Shown here in pieces: positions 11,401 through 20,580 of a DNA stretch of 23,029 nucleotides. Where the stretch lies: assembly GCA_009602725.1 (NCBI GenBank), contig WELB01000137.1:28008-51036 (forward strand). The letters run 5' to 3'. Numbering within the stretch: position 1 is the stretch's first letter; the number at the start of each line of letters is the position of its first letter. Both the position numbers and the translations under genes were made by a program. Source of the stretch: Spirogloea muscicola (Eukaryota > Streptophyta > Zygnematophyceae > Spirogloeales > Spirogloeaceae). The notes beneath the pieces were generated by a model, which did not search any database, was not told where the DNA came from, and saw only the letters and a program-made list of their open reading frames with translations.

Positions 11401-11954
11401 TGGCGGCGGCGATGGTGAGAAGTAATTGAGCAGCGGTGGTGGCGGAGGCGGCGAAGGAGGCGGTGGCGGTGGCGGTGGCGGTGGCGGCTGCATTTGTGGT
11501 GGCAGAACAGGCAGCGGTGGCGGCGGTGGCGGTGGTAAGGGCGGCAGCAGGGGAGGCGGTGAGGGTGGCAATGACCCTGGCGGTGGTGGCAATGTGGGCA
11601 CCACAGTTGGCGGCGGCGGCAGCGGCGGCGGCAGCAGTGGCGACGGCGGCGGGAAGGAGGGAGCCCCAGGGTGAGGTGATGGAGGCGGCGGCAGCAGTGG
11701 CGGTGGGCTCACGACTGGTAGTGGTGGTGGAGACAAGGGGACGCCGACTGCCAAAGGGGGCGAGGGGGGAGGTGGCAGGAGCGTTGGCACCACTGTAGGC
11801 GGCGGCGGCGGTGGACGTAGGTCTGGCGGCAGCAGTGTGAGCGGCGGCGATCCGGGAGGAGATGGTGACAGAAACGGTGGGGCTGGCGGCGGCGGCGACT
11901 CCGTGGGAGGCGGCGATGGTAATGGAGTTGACTGCGACGGTGACGGCGGCAGCA

Positions 11955-11985
<31 letters not shown>

Positions 11986-14205
11986 AAGCGCACCTGCTGC
12001 GGCAGCAGACAGTAGCGGAGTGAGCTGCAGCTGGTAATTCTTGCAGTGAGGCGTACATCCTGATGCTCTAGCCCATGCAATCTAAGCAACTGCTTAGCAA
12101 AGTCCATCAACTTCTCTGACGCCGCGCAGAATTATCCAGATACGAAGGTATCCATCTATGCCACTTGCACACCAACATGTACCTTCTGTGACCTGTGATC
12201 AAGTTTTCTCACCAGGTGGCGGCGGGGCAAATGACTGGCACCGCCCACTGCTGCAGTCCTCGCCAATAATGACATCGACTGTCGTATTCGGCGGCGGCTT
12301 GCCAACGAAGAAGTTGTCTGCGTAGTTGAAGATCTGCAAACGACAAAGAGTACATGGGCTGACTACGTGACATGCGAGTTTCAGTTATCAGGAGGCAGCA
12401 AATACACTTGGCCTCGACTGACCAGGCTCTTTAGTGCAACAATGGGAAAAAGGTCAGGCTCCCAAACTTGTTGACCCTAGTTGAGCCGGAAGCAAGTCAG
12501 GCAAGCATGCAGTCGTGTGAGATGCAACCATCTAACAGCTTGCTGCTTCTTGGGTGCACTATCAAAGAGCGGCACCTGGAGATTGGGGAGGAAGAATACT
12601 GCTGAGGCGGTGATATTGCCAGCGAAACGGTTGCCCGAGATATCCAGCTGGCAAGACACAATAAGCGCCGCAAGTGTCGTCAGGACTGTGCATGGTGGGG
12701 GTGGCTGCTACTAGAGGGGTTGCAGGCAGTCAGCCACTGGTCTTACCTGGACAAGGCTTGTCAGGTTGGAGATGCTGGGGGGGAGAGTCCCGTCGAGGCG
12801 GTTACCGGCAATGTTGAGTACCACAGTGAAACGAAGCTGCCCAATGGACGCGGGGAGGCTGCCAACGAGGCCGTTGTTGAGCAGCAGGAGCTCCGACAGT
12901 GTCGGAGCGAGTTGCCCGATGCTGGCAGGAATGGGGCCACTGAGCGTATTGCGGGCCAGGACCGCGAGCGAGACAGGAAGCAGTCCCAGGCTGTCTGGGA
13001 TTCGTTGCGTTAAGCTGTTGTCATTGACGGCGAGCACGTCTAGGCTTGTGCGGAAGAGTGACGGAGGCAGCGTGCCAGTGAAGCTGTTGAAGCGTAGGTC
13101 CAGAAAGCGCAGGGCCGGGAGCGTGGTGACCCACATCGGCAGCGCACCCGACAGGAGGTTCAGCGAAAAGTCGATCTCTGTGAGCAAGGTGAGCGCGCTC
13201 AGGTCTGGGAGCGTGCCGATGAAGAAGTTCTGGCTTGCATGGATGTATCCCAAGTCCTGCGCACGGCCGCCAGCAGGAGCAGCGTAAGAGCCACATGAAC
13301 ATACACCACACAAGTTGACATCACCAGAGCTGTCCCTCCCTCTGCTCACCCTCCCTCCAGCCTTTGCTACTCTCCTCTGCTCCCATCCCCCCTTGCCGTC
13401 CTGGTGCCTCTCATTCTCCCTGCTCCTCAACCTACCTCCACTCTTCCTGTCTGTCCTTGCCAAATTCTCCATCCTTCTGCTAATCAAGGCCACGTTTGCA
13501 GATACAATAGCTGGAAACTTCCAGTTTAACGAGCACTCAAATGACACTGTTCCTGTGGGCTTCTGCAGATCGGCAACCACGCTTGCGCGGAAAATAACTC
13601 TCAGTGTTACTCACCACGAGATTGCGCAAGAAGCGCGGGACGTAGCCGCGCAGGCCGAAGCCGTTGAGGTCCAGGCCAGTGACGACCAGCTGTGTCCGCG
13701 CCGCTGCAGCTCTGACGGCCAGTGTGGCCCCAAATGCTGACGCCTCTGCTGGAACACCTGTGGCGGCCACCGCCTGGTCCTCGCAGAAGACGCCAGTCCA
13801 GCTGGAGGCGCATGGTGTTGCACCAACCCAGTTGGCGAGGTAGCCACGGGGGTCGCGCATGGCGGCCTTGAACGCCAGCAGCGAGGCTGCTGCTTGGGCC
13901 TGCTTGCTGATAAATGGAGGGGGAGAGGAGGCTTTCTTCGGGGGAGGAGGGAAGGTCCGTCTTGGTGGAGGGGGGGACGGCCTCCTCGGCGGCGGCAATG
14001 GCGGTCGCCCCCTCGGCGGGGGGCTGCGTGTCTTGGGTGGCGGAGGTGAGCGTGGCTTCGGCGGCGAGCGTGGTTTGGGCGGAGGCGACCGACGGGGAGG
14101 TGAGGGCAGCGGCTGTTGCTTGGGTGGCGGTGACCTTCTCGGTGGTGGCGGCATCCGTGACTTGGGTGGCGGCGGCCTCCTCGGTGGCGGTGGCAGCCGC
14201 AGCGG
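8447..14205 (-). CDS. Gene B: multi-module LRR / extensin-like chimeric protein, six exons
   Basis: Exons on the minus strand: (14205) 14154-13615, 13256-12747, 12647-12576, 12333-12213, 12059-10901, 10433-8447. Every junction is GT-AG, the phases (0,0,0,1,2) close, and the model from the ATG at 14154 gives 1,462 residues. Residues 1-80 are Pro/Ser/Arg/Lys-rich. Module 1 has an LRR N-cap at 87-125, LRRs at about 156-390 and a Cys pair at 401/406. Residues 439-697 are extensin-like SPPPP and poly-Pro. N-caps of modules 2, 3 and 4 start near 698, 957 and 1209. Modules 2-4 end in NC...QR(S/T)(Y/W)..C caps near 922, 1175 and 1431. LRRs follow the plant-type L.G.IP pattern. No kinase domain or membrane segment is visible, so I infer an extracellular, wall-associated protein resembling plant LRR-extensins in layout. 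No signal peptide is seen; a first exon probably lies upstream, and the frame is open to 14209 with a phase-0 CAG acceptor at 14206. The exact N-terminus is uncertain. Confidence 0.82.
11195..12000 (-). repeat. Poly-proline (extensin-like) coding tract of gene B
   Basis: This is the proline block of exon 5 (residues about 439-697), with SPPP/SPPPP motifs between LRR modules 1 and 2. I read the proline frame as open from 12081 down through the exon end at 10901. The other two minus-strand frames read as Ala/Thr-rich and Arg-rich shadows. Confidence 0.8.
13257..13614 (-). other. Intron 1 of gene B, pyrimidine/purine-skewed
   Basis: 358-bp intron with donor GTGAGT and acceptor CGCAG. On the plus strand, 13320-13480 is strongly C/T-rich (CTCCCTCC-type). 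Splicing joins RNLV to DLGYIHASQN and rebuilds a continuous LRR, which supports the boundary. Confidence 0.75.
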
Positions 14206-15720
14206 CTGGCATTAGCATGCCAAGCGGCAAGCCACGTCAGTGCCTGCCATCTTTTCCACTTTCGGTCATTGCAGCTGGCCACATTGGCCAGGCCCGGGGT
14301 TTGTAATTTCGTAGCTTGAAGTTGGCAGTGAGGTGGGGGGCCCTCACCGGACAGCGGACGTGGTGGCGACCGGGGTGGTGGTTGCAGCTGTGCCGCGGGC
14401 TTCCATCGTGCTTTGAGCGGCTCGACTTCTTCTTCTTCTTCGATTTCTTCTTCTTCTTCTTCTTGGACTCCGCCATTTGCCGTCGCTTGCTCGCACGGCT
14501 GGCCCTGAGGGTGTGGCCACGGGCGGGCAGCGCTATAGGAAGCCCCTGAGAAGCGGCGACGAGTGACGCCGGCACTGCAGCGCTGCAGGCTGCCTGCGAG
14601 CAGATAAAAGGCGCCACCGTGGCGCACGCCGCTGGAGATAGGTTGGGGCGGCCCACGCCGGTCTCTGGCACCACACGAGCGCAGCTGCTTGCTGCCGCCG
14701 CCATGGAGGCGGCCACCAGCCGCAGCTCGTCCTGCCGCCACCACCTTCGCAGCACCGCTGCGTGCCAGCCACCACCACTCTTGCCTTAGCGGCGGCGTTC
14801 GCAGCAGCCATGGGGCAGCAGCACTCTGTGGAGGCCAGCCATAGAGTGGCCAGCTCGGCCGGTGGGGCAAAGGTAGGGGACAGAGAGCGCTCACCGGCTG
14901 CTGCGAAGGCGGGCGACGGCGGCGGCGCAGCCAGCCACAGGTCCGCCGAGAAGGCGGCGCAGCGCTCGGCCCACAGCCATGGCGGCCCTGTGGCTCAAGC
15001 AGGAGCCATTGTGGGTCATCAGCAACACAAGCTTGGACAGCGCGAGCTCTGCGGGCCGCCGCCACGCCATGGAGGTGCGCAGCGCGAGCCGTGCACCTGG
15101 AGCTGAAGCTCGAGTGGCACCCACGAGGCACCCGCCGGCGCCGCCGCCGTTGGGGAGAGCCCGGCACAGCGCCGCCGCGTCCTCGAGCGCCGCCCTGCCA
15201 AGGAGCGTCGCCAGGCGGCCGCCGCGGCGCTGCCACACAGACGAGGGCGTAGCGTCAGTGGCAACGCCGGAGACGGCCGCGTCAGTGGCGGCATTGGCGG
15301 CCACGGCGCGGCGACGCCATTTGGCAGCACTGTGGCGGAAGCTGAGAGCCCCAGAAGGCCGCCACAGCTCTGAGACGGCCGCGCCAAGACGGCCGCCGCC
15401 TCGAGAGGCGCCGGCAGGACTCGAACCCGCGCCCTCAAACGTGGGCCCCGAGCTCGCTGCCGGACCTGACACTCGGCGTCGGCCTGCGCGAACGTCGCCG
15501 GGCCGCGCGCCGCCGCCAGGCAGGCCCCGGACCGCGGCCNGGGGCCGCCATGGCCGCCCTGGTCGACCTTTGGGGCGAAGCACGACAGGCCAGCGGGCGC
15601 GGCGCCGCCGTGGGGGGAGGGGCGGCCGCCGTACGGCTTCTGGGCGGCCGCCTGCGGTCAACGCTCGTCGTCCCCCAGCGCCTCCCTCCCGTCGAGCTGC
15701 CCGCTGCTTCCCACTGCAGA
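14206..15720. promoter_or_regulatory. GC-rich 5' region of gene B; probable promoter and missing first exon
   Basis: All frames are long here because the sequence is GC-rich, so open frames alone are not evidence of a gene. Visible items include a CTT/TTC microsatellite at about 14426-14466 (Lys-rich on the minus strand) and a GTGAGG donor after CCG near 14355 that would be in phase with the 14205 acceptor. There is also a plus-strand GATAAAAGGC (about 14601) followed by a Kozak-like GCCGCCATGG at 14697-14706. Either strand could be transcribed; a divergent promoter is possible. One ambiguous base (N) is at 15540. I cannot assign a gene. Confidence 0.3.
15405..15482 (-). ncRNA. tRNA-like / SINE-like pol III promoter remnant
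   Basis: On the minus strand there is a perfect T-arm: GCGGG stem, TTCGAGT loop, CCTGC stem (15415-15431). The core GGTTCGAGTCC matches the B box. About 37 nt upstream lies GCCGAGTGTCAGG, which resembles an A box of the Ser/Leu tRNA type. No matching 7-bp acceptor stem or anticodon stem is found, so it is not a functional tRNA as written. A tRNA-derived SINE head or tRNA pseudogene fits best. Confidence 0.4.
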
Positions 15721-16535
15721 TGTCCATTATTGGGGCTCCCTTGGCAAAGCGAGTGGCTCTCTCAAAAGGGGGCGAGGGCTGTGAAAAGCCAAAAAGCCAG
15801 CTCGGAATAATGGGACAAGAAAGAAAAGGGCTCGGCAGTAGAGGAAAGGGCTCGCCCATTGAGGATAGGGGCTGGACAAGCCAGCCCAAAAAAGAATGAA
15901 CAAAGAACGAGAAGGGGGCCAGAGGAAGCCAGAGGAAGCGCTAAGAAAAAGAAGAAAGTGCTCGCCCATTGAGAATAGGGGAAGCGCTAAGAAAAGGGCT
16001 CGGCAGTAGAACCCTCCTTCTTCTTCTTAGGAGAATGGGGGCTGGAAAAGGCCAGCCCAAAAGAGAATGAACAAAAAGGGCCGAGACGCTACTGACAACA
16101 CACCGCTATGCCTTATTACTGGAAAGTGCGCGCCCATAGAGAAGAAGGTGCTCGCCCATTGAGAAGAGGGGCTGGCAGAGGCCAGCCCGAGAAGAATGGA
16201 CAATATGCATTCTGGGCTGGCCAATCACAGCCGTCGCCCTCGACTGGAAGAGTCTCTCTTCTCTATGCAGGTGGTTGCTGTAGCCTATAGCTGTGTGGTT
16301 TAAGCGCCTCTCGGCCCTTTGGACCTTGTCCACTTTTTGGAGGTTGGCTTTTCACAGCCCTCGCCCACTTTGAAAGAGCTTGCTACCTAGCGGCTACACC
16401 GACTGGGAGCTTCAGCAACCCCGAGTCAGCAGCCGCAAGTCGGAGTAACTTGCTGGAAAGTGAATGGGCCAGAGCTGTGATAAGCCAGCCCAAGAAGGGT
16501 CGAACAAGGGCCAAAGGGGCCGGGAAGCGCTGAAG
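15721..16535. repeat. Cluster of hairpin-type interspersed repeats
   Basis: At least seven copies of the short element are packed here. Hairpin cores lie at about 15778-15791, 15870-15886, 16040-16057, 16170-16187, 16215-16232, 16342-16359 and 16473-16490. Several are flanked by the GCTCGCCCATTGAGAA box, as at 15849, 15960 and 16150. Both orientations occur. A tail motif (minus strand) lies at 16414-16450. No gene is seen. Confidence 0.7.
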
Positions 16536-17100
16536 AGAGTCACCACAACAAGCTTGAGAAGCAGCAGCCAAAGAGCGGCATGCCCGCAAGTCCACTGCAT
16601 GAGCCTGGGAATTTTAAAAGAAGATGGAGCCTGGGAACGTTGATGGTGATGGAGAGCCGCATGCGGAACACCTGGGCAACCGACCCGGCGACGTTCAAGC
16701 CGCGTAGCCCACCTTGCTGGCCCCCACGTCAGTTGATGGCCCGCCGTGCAAGCCGCTGCAGGAGGTATAGCTTCAAAGTTCTGTACTTGGCGCTTTCCGG
16801 CCCTTCGACCCCTGTCGACTCTTCTGGGCTGGCCTCTACAGCCCTGACCCCTTTTACGAAGAGCTTATACTTCAAAAAGCGGCTGTCCCGCCCCCAGAAA
16901 GAGGCGATGGCTGTGAGAGCCAGCTCAGAAGAAGCGAGGTCTTCCAAAGGGGGCGCCCAAAAGCAAAAGATAAGGCCTGAGATGGGGCCAGTCTCGACTT
17001 GAGAATAGACTTCTTCATTTCCGTCTGCTACTTACTCAGAATTGCGACTGCTGACGAGGGGTGGCCGTCTGTAGCCACTTGGCCTTGATGAGTAAACCTG
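16536..17100. other. Repeat mosaic with decayed element copy
   Basis: 16620-16765 is a diverged copy of the 19187-type element, sharing GAGCCGCATGCG..A.ACCTGGGC and the CAAGCCGCTG block. A hairpin copy lies at 16827-16843 and a plus-strand tail motif at about 17033-17065 (ELRLLTRGG). No intact gene is seen. Confidence 0.5.
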
Positions 17101-17266
17101 TAACATCCCCAACGCTCAAACACATTAGATTGTGCTCATATCTGTACATGCCCGTGTAGGTAGAAGAAAGTGGCTCTGAAGCTGTCAGCAGGTTCACGGG
17201 ACTTCCAAGCTACAAGGCCGCTAGCCGCTAGCTCAACAAAACAGCTCTCTTCCAATTTACAGCAAC
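17101..17266. other. Unassigned sequence
   Basis: I see no gene or repeat in this stretch. Confidence 0.4.
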
Positions 17267-17800
17267 GGCTTTGAGAGCCCAGCCCAAAGGAGCGGACAAG
17301 GTTTAGAAAGGGCCGGATGGCGCAAAAAGCAGGATAATTGTCTCCAAGACGTCAGCAAGTGGGCTCCCAAAACCCTCTGTTCAGTAATTGACAAGTCAGA
17401 TAAGTAGAGGGCGGGAGAAGAGAAGGGCGCGCCCTGAGAGTAGAGGGGCTGGCCAAGCGAGAAAGTGCTCGCCCAGAGAGAAGGCGCGCGGGGCGCATGA
17501 ATTGAAAGGGAGGCCAATTCAAGCCAATACATTGTTCAGGCAGAGTCGAGTGAAGAGGCCCAGAGCCCAGAGAGGAGAGGAGCTTGCCAAGCCAGCCCAA
17601 AAGCGTCGCCCTGACGGAACCGGAGGCAGCAGCCAAGGCGCGGCCTGCAGGCAAGTGGACGGCTGCTAGACGGGCAAGCGGCCCGCCCGGGCGCGGGCCG
17701 TCCATCCGCCCTCGTATAAACCTCGCCAGGTCCGCCCTGCCAAGGATGGACCTTGGCCTTGTCTTCGTCTTGGGCTGGCCATTCACAACCCTGTCACGAG
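17267..17800. repeat. Repeat mosaic with element fragments
   Basis: A minus-oriented hairpin lies at 17267-17284 and a tail-like motif at about 17362-17402. The GGCGCGCGGGGCGCATGAA repeat occupies 17476-17545 and another hairpin 17581-17598. On the minus strand, 17602-17665 carries an AVHLPAGRALAAASGS fragment that matches the element ORF at 11-245. A plus-strand hairpin lies at 17773-17790. Confidence 0.6.
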
Positions 17801-18250
17801 ATATCCCTGTTGTCTTTAGGCTAGAAATCGCTAAGGGGGAAGCCTTGGCTGACTGGAGTTAGCTAACTAGCCGAACCTTCGTCAATTCTTATTGGGCTGG
17901 CTTTTCGCAGCCCTTGCCCCCATTAATCAAGAGTGCCACTTCTCTCTTTGGGCGAGCACGCACTTTCTCTCGGATACAAGAAAACTAGCTACACGGTTCC
18001 GCGAAGGCGGTAACTACCTGCATCACCTGCTTGGTGGGGCGGCGTCTAACCGCGTTCACCGCCACAAGCAGCTCTGTCAGACACTTGGGGCCCGGGCTCC
18101 CCGACACCCATACACCAACTGTATAACCAAGGGCACCAGCCGAGTCCCCCTGCGCGGGCTCTCATTTTCTACACACTGGCCCAATCTCTGCCCGCTCAGC
18201 GCTCCATCTCGCCTCACCTCTGCATCTCCTGACTAGAGGTTATTGAGCGT
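17801..18250 (+). repeat. Hairpin-to-tail cassette with unique interior
   Basis: A hairpin at 17895-17912 opens and a tail motif at 18222-18247 (LLTRGY-stop) closes a segment of about 350 bp. Its middle (17980-18210) matches nothing else in the window. The weak frame running through it carries no recognised domain. Confidence 0.45.
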
Positions 18251-18372
18251 CCTCTGGCTGATGTCTTAGTCCTTCGTCCAAAGGCATGGACTGTAGTGTA
18301 GTTCTTTTTCGGCACCTTTTTCTTGGGCTTGGGATATTGTCCATTCTTTTTGGGCTGGCTTTGCCAGCCACT
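18221..18372 (+). repeat. 150-bp repeat, copy 1 of 3
   Basis: It runs from CATCTCCTGACTAGAGGTTA through AAAGGCATGGACTGTAGTGT to the GGGCTGGCTTTGCCAGCC hairpin at 18353-18369. It recurs inverted at about 20428-20580 and in part, same orientation, at 22184-22275. Confidence 0.8.
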
Positions 18373-18485
18373 CCTCTATGGGCGAGCACTTCTCTGCCCA
18401 GCCGCTGGCACGCCGCATAGCGACTATCTTCCGCTGCATACAGAGCCCGCCATGGCTGCTGTTAACCAATCCGTCCATTCTGGAC

Positions 18486-18562
18486 TACAATCCCGTCGAT
18501 GGCTCATTGATGTCGATCTGACAAGGCATGTGAGGTGGCTGTACACGTAAGGCATCTGAGGC
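18486..18562 (+). mobile_element. Third, short fragment of the 1.1-kb element
   Basis: AATCCCGTCGA and ATGTCGATCTGAC match the outer end of the left copy (340-385), after which similarity fades. Only the terminus appears to be present. Confidence 0.4.
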
Positions 18563-18930
18563 ACGTCACCTATCCATATAACGTGAAACAGAATTCGTAA
18601 ACACAGTACCTTCAGCTTAGCTCCGGTCGAGTAAGTGCGCATTCGCCTTTGGAACCGTCGTTTTCGTAAAATCGGGCCAACCCCACCCTACCATGCCGAC
18701 CACTCAAACACTCTGCGTATCGGCCGCTGGGCCGTGGATTTGGCATCCGAGGGGCAGACCCATCCTACCGCCCGAAACCCAAAAAGAGCCCGAAGAGAAG
18801 CCCGCTACGATGACCCACCTTGACGAGCGAAGGCGGGTGCCGGCCAGGCTAGCGGCGGGTAAAGGTGAAAGGGTGTGGGAATAGCAAACCCAGGCTACAC
18901 TGGCCTTGGGGATTAAGAGTGGAGGGGCAG
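18563..18930. other. Unassigned sequence
   Basis: No gene or recognisable repeat is seen. Short open frames on both strands have no domain that I can name. Confidence 0.4.
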
Positions 18931-19186
18931 GGCAAAAAAGAATGTGCTCGCCCATAGAAAAGAGTTGCTGGCAGAAAAGAATGGACAAAAACCAAAGAGC
19001 CACAACAGGGAAAGGGCTCTCCTATAGAGAAAGAAGAAGGCTCGCCCCTCGACAGAAGAAGGCTCGCCCATAGAGGGGCTGGCAAAGAGGGGCTGGCAAA
19101 GCCAGCCCAAAAAGATTGGACAATGTCCAAAGCCGAAGAATGAGATGCCGAGGAAGGACTCCTCTACTCTACCAATCACGACAACA
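18931..19186 (-). repeat. Hairpin-repeat cluster
   Basis: Several partial units share CTCGCCCATAGA boxes (18948, 19065) and GAATGGACAA tails. One complete hairpin, GGCTGGC-AAA-GCCAGCC, lies at 19091-19107 and is preceded by a duplicated half (GGGGCTGGCAAAGA). Confidence 0.65.
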
Positions 19187-19495
19187 TACTAGGGAAGCTC
19201 AGTACCCGCGAGTGAGCAACATCAGGTCCGAGTAGCTCGAGGCAGTGAAGGAGAAGAAGAAGGGCTCGCCCATTGAGAATATGGGCTGGAACAGCCAGCC
19301 CAAAAAAGGAGGAGGCACTCCGCCGGGACCCGGAGGCAGCGGCCAGAGCGCGTCCTGCGCGCGTGTGGACAGCGTGGGCAAGGGATCGCTGGAACGATAC
19401 CGCCAAGCGCATGCGAAAGACCTGGGCGAGCGACCCGGCGGCGTTGAAGCCGGGTAGCGCCCCGGGCGGACCCGACCGCCGATCAACAGCCTGAC
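19187..19495 (-). repeat. Decayed copy of the unrecognised element ORF, 3' end (filled-site copy)
   Basis: Near-identical to 1-245. The minus-strand frame GFNAAGSLAQVFRMRLAVSF through RAGRALAAASGS is intact here, but a 61-bp insertion at about 19252-19311 separates it from the SYSDLMLLTRGY-stop ending at 19198-19234 and shifts the frame. It is a dead copy of something once coding; the function is unknown. Confidence 0.7.
19252..19311 (-). mobile_element. Hairpin element inserted in repeat copy (57 bp plus 4-bp duplication)
   Basis: Relative to the empty copy at position 61-67, this copy has 61 extra bases. They can be written as about 57 bp containing GCTCGCCCATTGAGAATATG and the hairpin at 19284-19300, flanked by GGAG on both sides; repetition at the junction leaves 3 or 4 bp of ambiguity. 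The same core occurs at 22815-22860. It shows that the hairpin family can move, or did recently. Confidence 0.7.
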
Positions 19496-19498
19496 GAA

Positions 19499-19640
19499 GG
19501 GCTGGCAAAGCCAGCCCAAAAAGAATGGACAATGTCTAAAGCCAAAGAAATCAGGTGCCGAAAAGAAGAAAGTGCTCGCCCATAGAAAAGGGGGCCAGCA
19601 AAGCCAGCCCGGAAAGAATGGACAATGCCAAAAGCCAAAG
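19499..19640 (-). repeat. Two head-to-tail hairpin units
   Basis: Hairpin cores at 19500-19516 and 19593-19609 are each followed by AAGAATGGACAATG and AAAGCCAAAGA, and separated by GTGCTCGCCCATAGAAAAG. The period of about 94 bp defines the longest form of the unit seen in the window. Confidence 0.75.
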
Positions 19641-19700
19641 AGAGAGAGAAGGCGCGCGGGGCGCATGAATTGAAAGGGAGGCCAATTCAAGCCAATACAA
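19638..19700 (+). repeat. 60-bp GC-rich repeat, copy 2 of 3
   Basis: GGCGCGCGGGGCGCATGAAT then a GGGAGGCCAATTCAAGCCAA stretch; also at 17476-17545 and, inverted, at about 20322-20382. On one strand all three read LNWPPF followed by an Arg/Pro stretch, and the third copy runs straight into SFPASSYSDLMLLTRG. It may be another segment of the same lost coding element. Confidence 0.7.
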
Positions 19701-19739
19701 AAAGAAGGGAAACACACAGCTAGGCACCTAGACAACTAG

Positions 19740-20260
19740 ACACGACGGAACCACGGGAAGCTCAATACCTGCGTCGCGGCCCTTGCCATCGACGTCCACG
19801 GGGCTTATGGCAGCGGCTGGCTGAATCTCCTCCAGCGGCTTGCCCGGCAGACCATCGAGCGGCGGCCTGGTCTGCCAGGGGGGCGGCCCGGCTTCAACGC
19901 GGCCGGCTCCCTGGCCCAGGTCTTTCGGATGCGGCTCTCTGTGTCCCTCCAGCTCTCTCTTGCTCATGCCGTCCACTCGCGTGCAGGTCGCGCTATCGCG
20001 GCTGCTTCTGGGTCGCGTCTGAATGCATCTCTTCCGCATTCCGCATTCCGCATTCCGCATTCCGCATTCTCCAGCATTCCGCAGGCCTTACTTGCATATT
20101 ACAGAATGCGGCTCTCGCTTAGTTTGCAGCGCTCGCAAGCAGTGGCTCTTCATCAACGTGCAGGGCGCGCTCTAAGTCACGCCTCCGGCTTTCGTGGCGG
20201 CGCTCCAGCTGCCCAAGTTAGCCTGTCAGATTTGTTTGTGCCCACCCGTGGGTATTGATG
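19740..20260 (+). repeat. Two further decayed copies of the element ORF (plus strand)
   Basis: The first copy (19840-20030) reads AGSLAQVFRMRLSVSLQ and HSRAGRAIAAASGSR, then is broken by a 7-bp minisatellite. The second (20095-20258) reads YYRMRLSLSLQRSQAVAL, HQRAGRAL and SLSDLFVPTRGY, then stop. Substitutions between copies are often conservative, which suggests a real ancestral protein. No family is recognised. Confidence 0.6.
20033..20070 (+). repeat. CCGCATT 7-bp minisatellite
   Basis: About five tandem copies of CCGCATT, with one more GCATTCCGC after a short interruption (20070-20085). It is inserted where the other copies carry the ASFPASS segment. Confidence 0.9.
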
Positions 20261-20321
20261 TCACCTTAGGCACCTTACTTTAGGTATATTTAGCCTTGTT
20301 TAGTCTGCCCGTAGCCTTCGC

Positions 20322-20430
20322 CTGAACAATGTACTGGCTTGAATTGGCCTCCCTTTCATGCGCCCCGCGCGCCTTCTCTCTCATTTCCGGCGTCGAGCTA
20401 CTCTGACCTGATGTTGCTCACCCGTGGCTG
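20322..20430 (+). repeat. 60-bp repeat copy 3 joined to a tail motif
   Basis: The inverted copy of the 17476/19638 repeat (20322-20382) continues directly into SFPASSYSDLMLLTRGW (about 20378-20428), which then meets a hairpin at 20426-20442. Confidence 0.65.
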
Positions 20431-20580
20431 GCAAAGCCAGCCCAAAAAGAATGGACAATATCCCAAGCCAAAGAAAGAGGTGCCGAAAAAGAACTACACA
20501 ACAGTCCACGCCTTTGGACTAGGACTAAGACATCAGCCAGAGGACGCTCAGTAACCTCTAGTCAGGAGATGCAAGTCAGG
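20426..20580 (-). repeat. 150-bp repeat, copy 2 of 3 (inverted)
   Basis: Reverse complement of 18221-18372. It includes the hairpin at 20426-20442 and the LLTRGY tail at 20551-20575. A 13-bp direct duplication of GTCAGGAGATGCA lies at its end (20560-20590). Confidence 0.75.

Larger units (their letters stand above)
7411..12338 (-). repeat. Tandem segmental duplication, copy 1 (gene B side)
   Basis: This segment aligns with 1549-6620. It covers gene B exons 4-6, introns 4-5 and about 1 kb of 3' flank. Matching landmarks are the GACCCTGGGACCCCTG start (7411 and 1549), the GGGCTGGCTTTTCA hairpin repeat (7733 and 1873), the shared stop codon (8447 and 2520) and the 121-nt exon (12333-12213 and 6615-6495). 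The offset drifts between about 5.72 and 5.93 kb because of internal length changes. Confidence 0.85.

Noticed and set aside
14316-14549. Lys-rich (minus) or Phe-rich (plus) small protein
   Set aside because: It is produced by a TTC/CTT microsatellite; at most it may be part of a 5' exon.
13611-15236. 541-codon minus-strand open frame
   Set aside because: It runs through gene B exon 1 in a wrong frame and through GC-rich upstream DNA. Composition (Arg/Pro/His-rich) and lack of any domain fit a GC-driven shadow.
14891-15899. Overlapping 300+ codon frames on both strands
   Set aside because: Both strands are open in several frames in very GC-rich sequence. The plus frame crosses the tRNA-like block (GLEPAPSNVG is typical of antisense tRNA reading). 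There is no domain, and it contains an N.
18340-18380. Helitron 3' end (hairpin before CTRR)
   Set aside because: The hairpins resemble Helitron terminal palindromes, but no consistent CTRR end or TC start flanks them, and the inserted copy at 19252-19311 shows a small target duplication, which Helitrons do not make.
19252-19311. Introner-like element creating an intron
   Set aside because: It is short and freshly inserted, but neither strand of the inserted unit begins GT and ends AG at the junctions, and the host is a decayed repeat.
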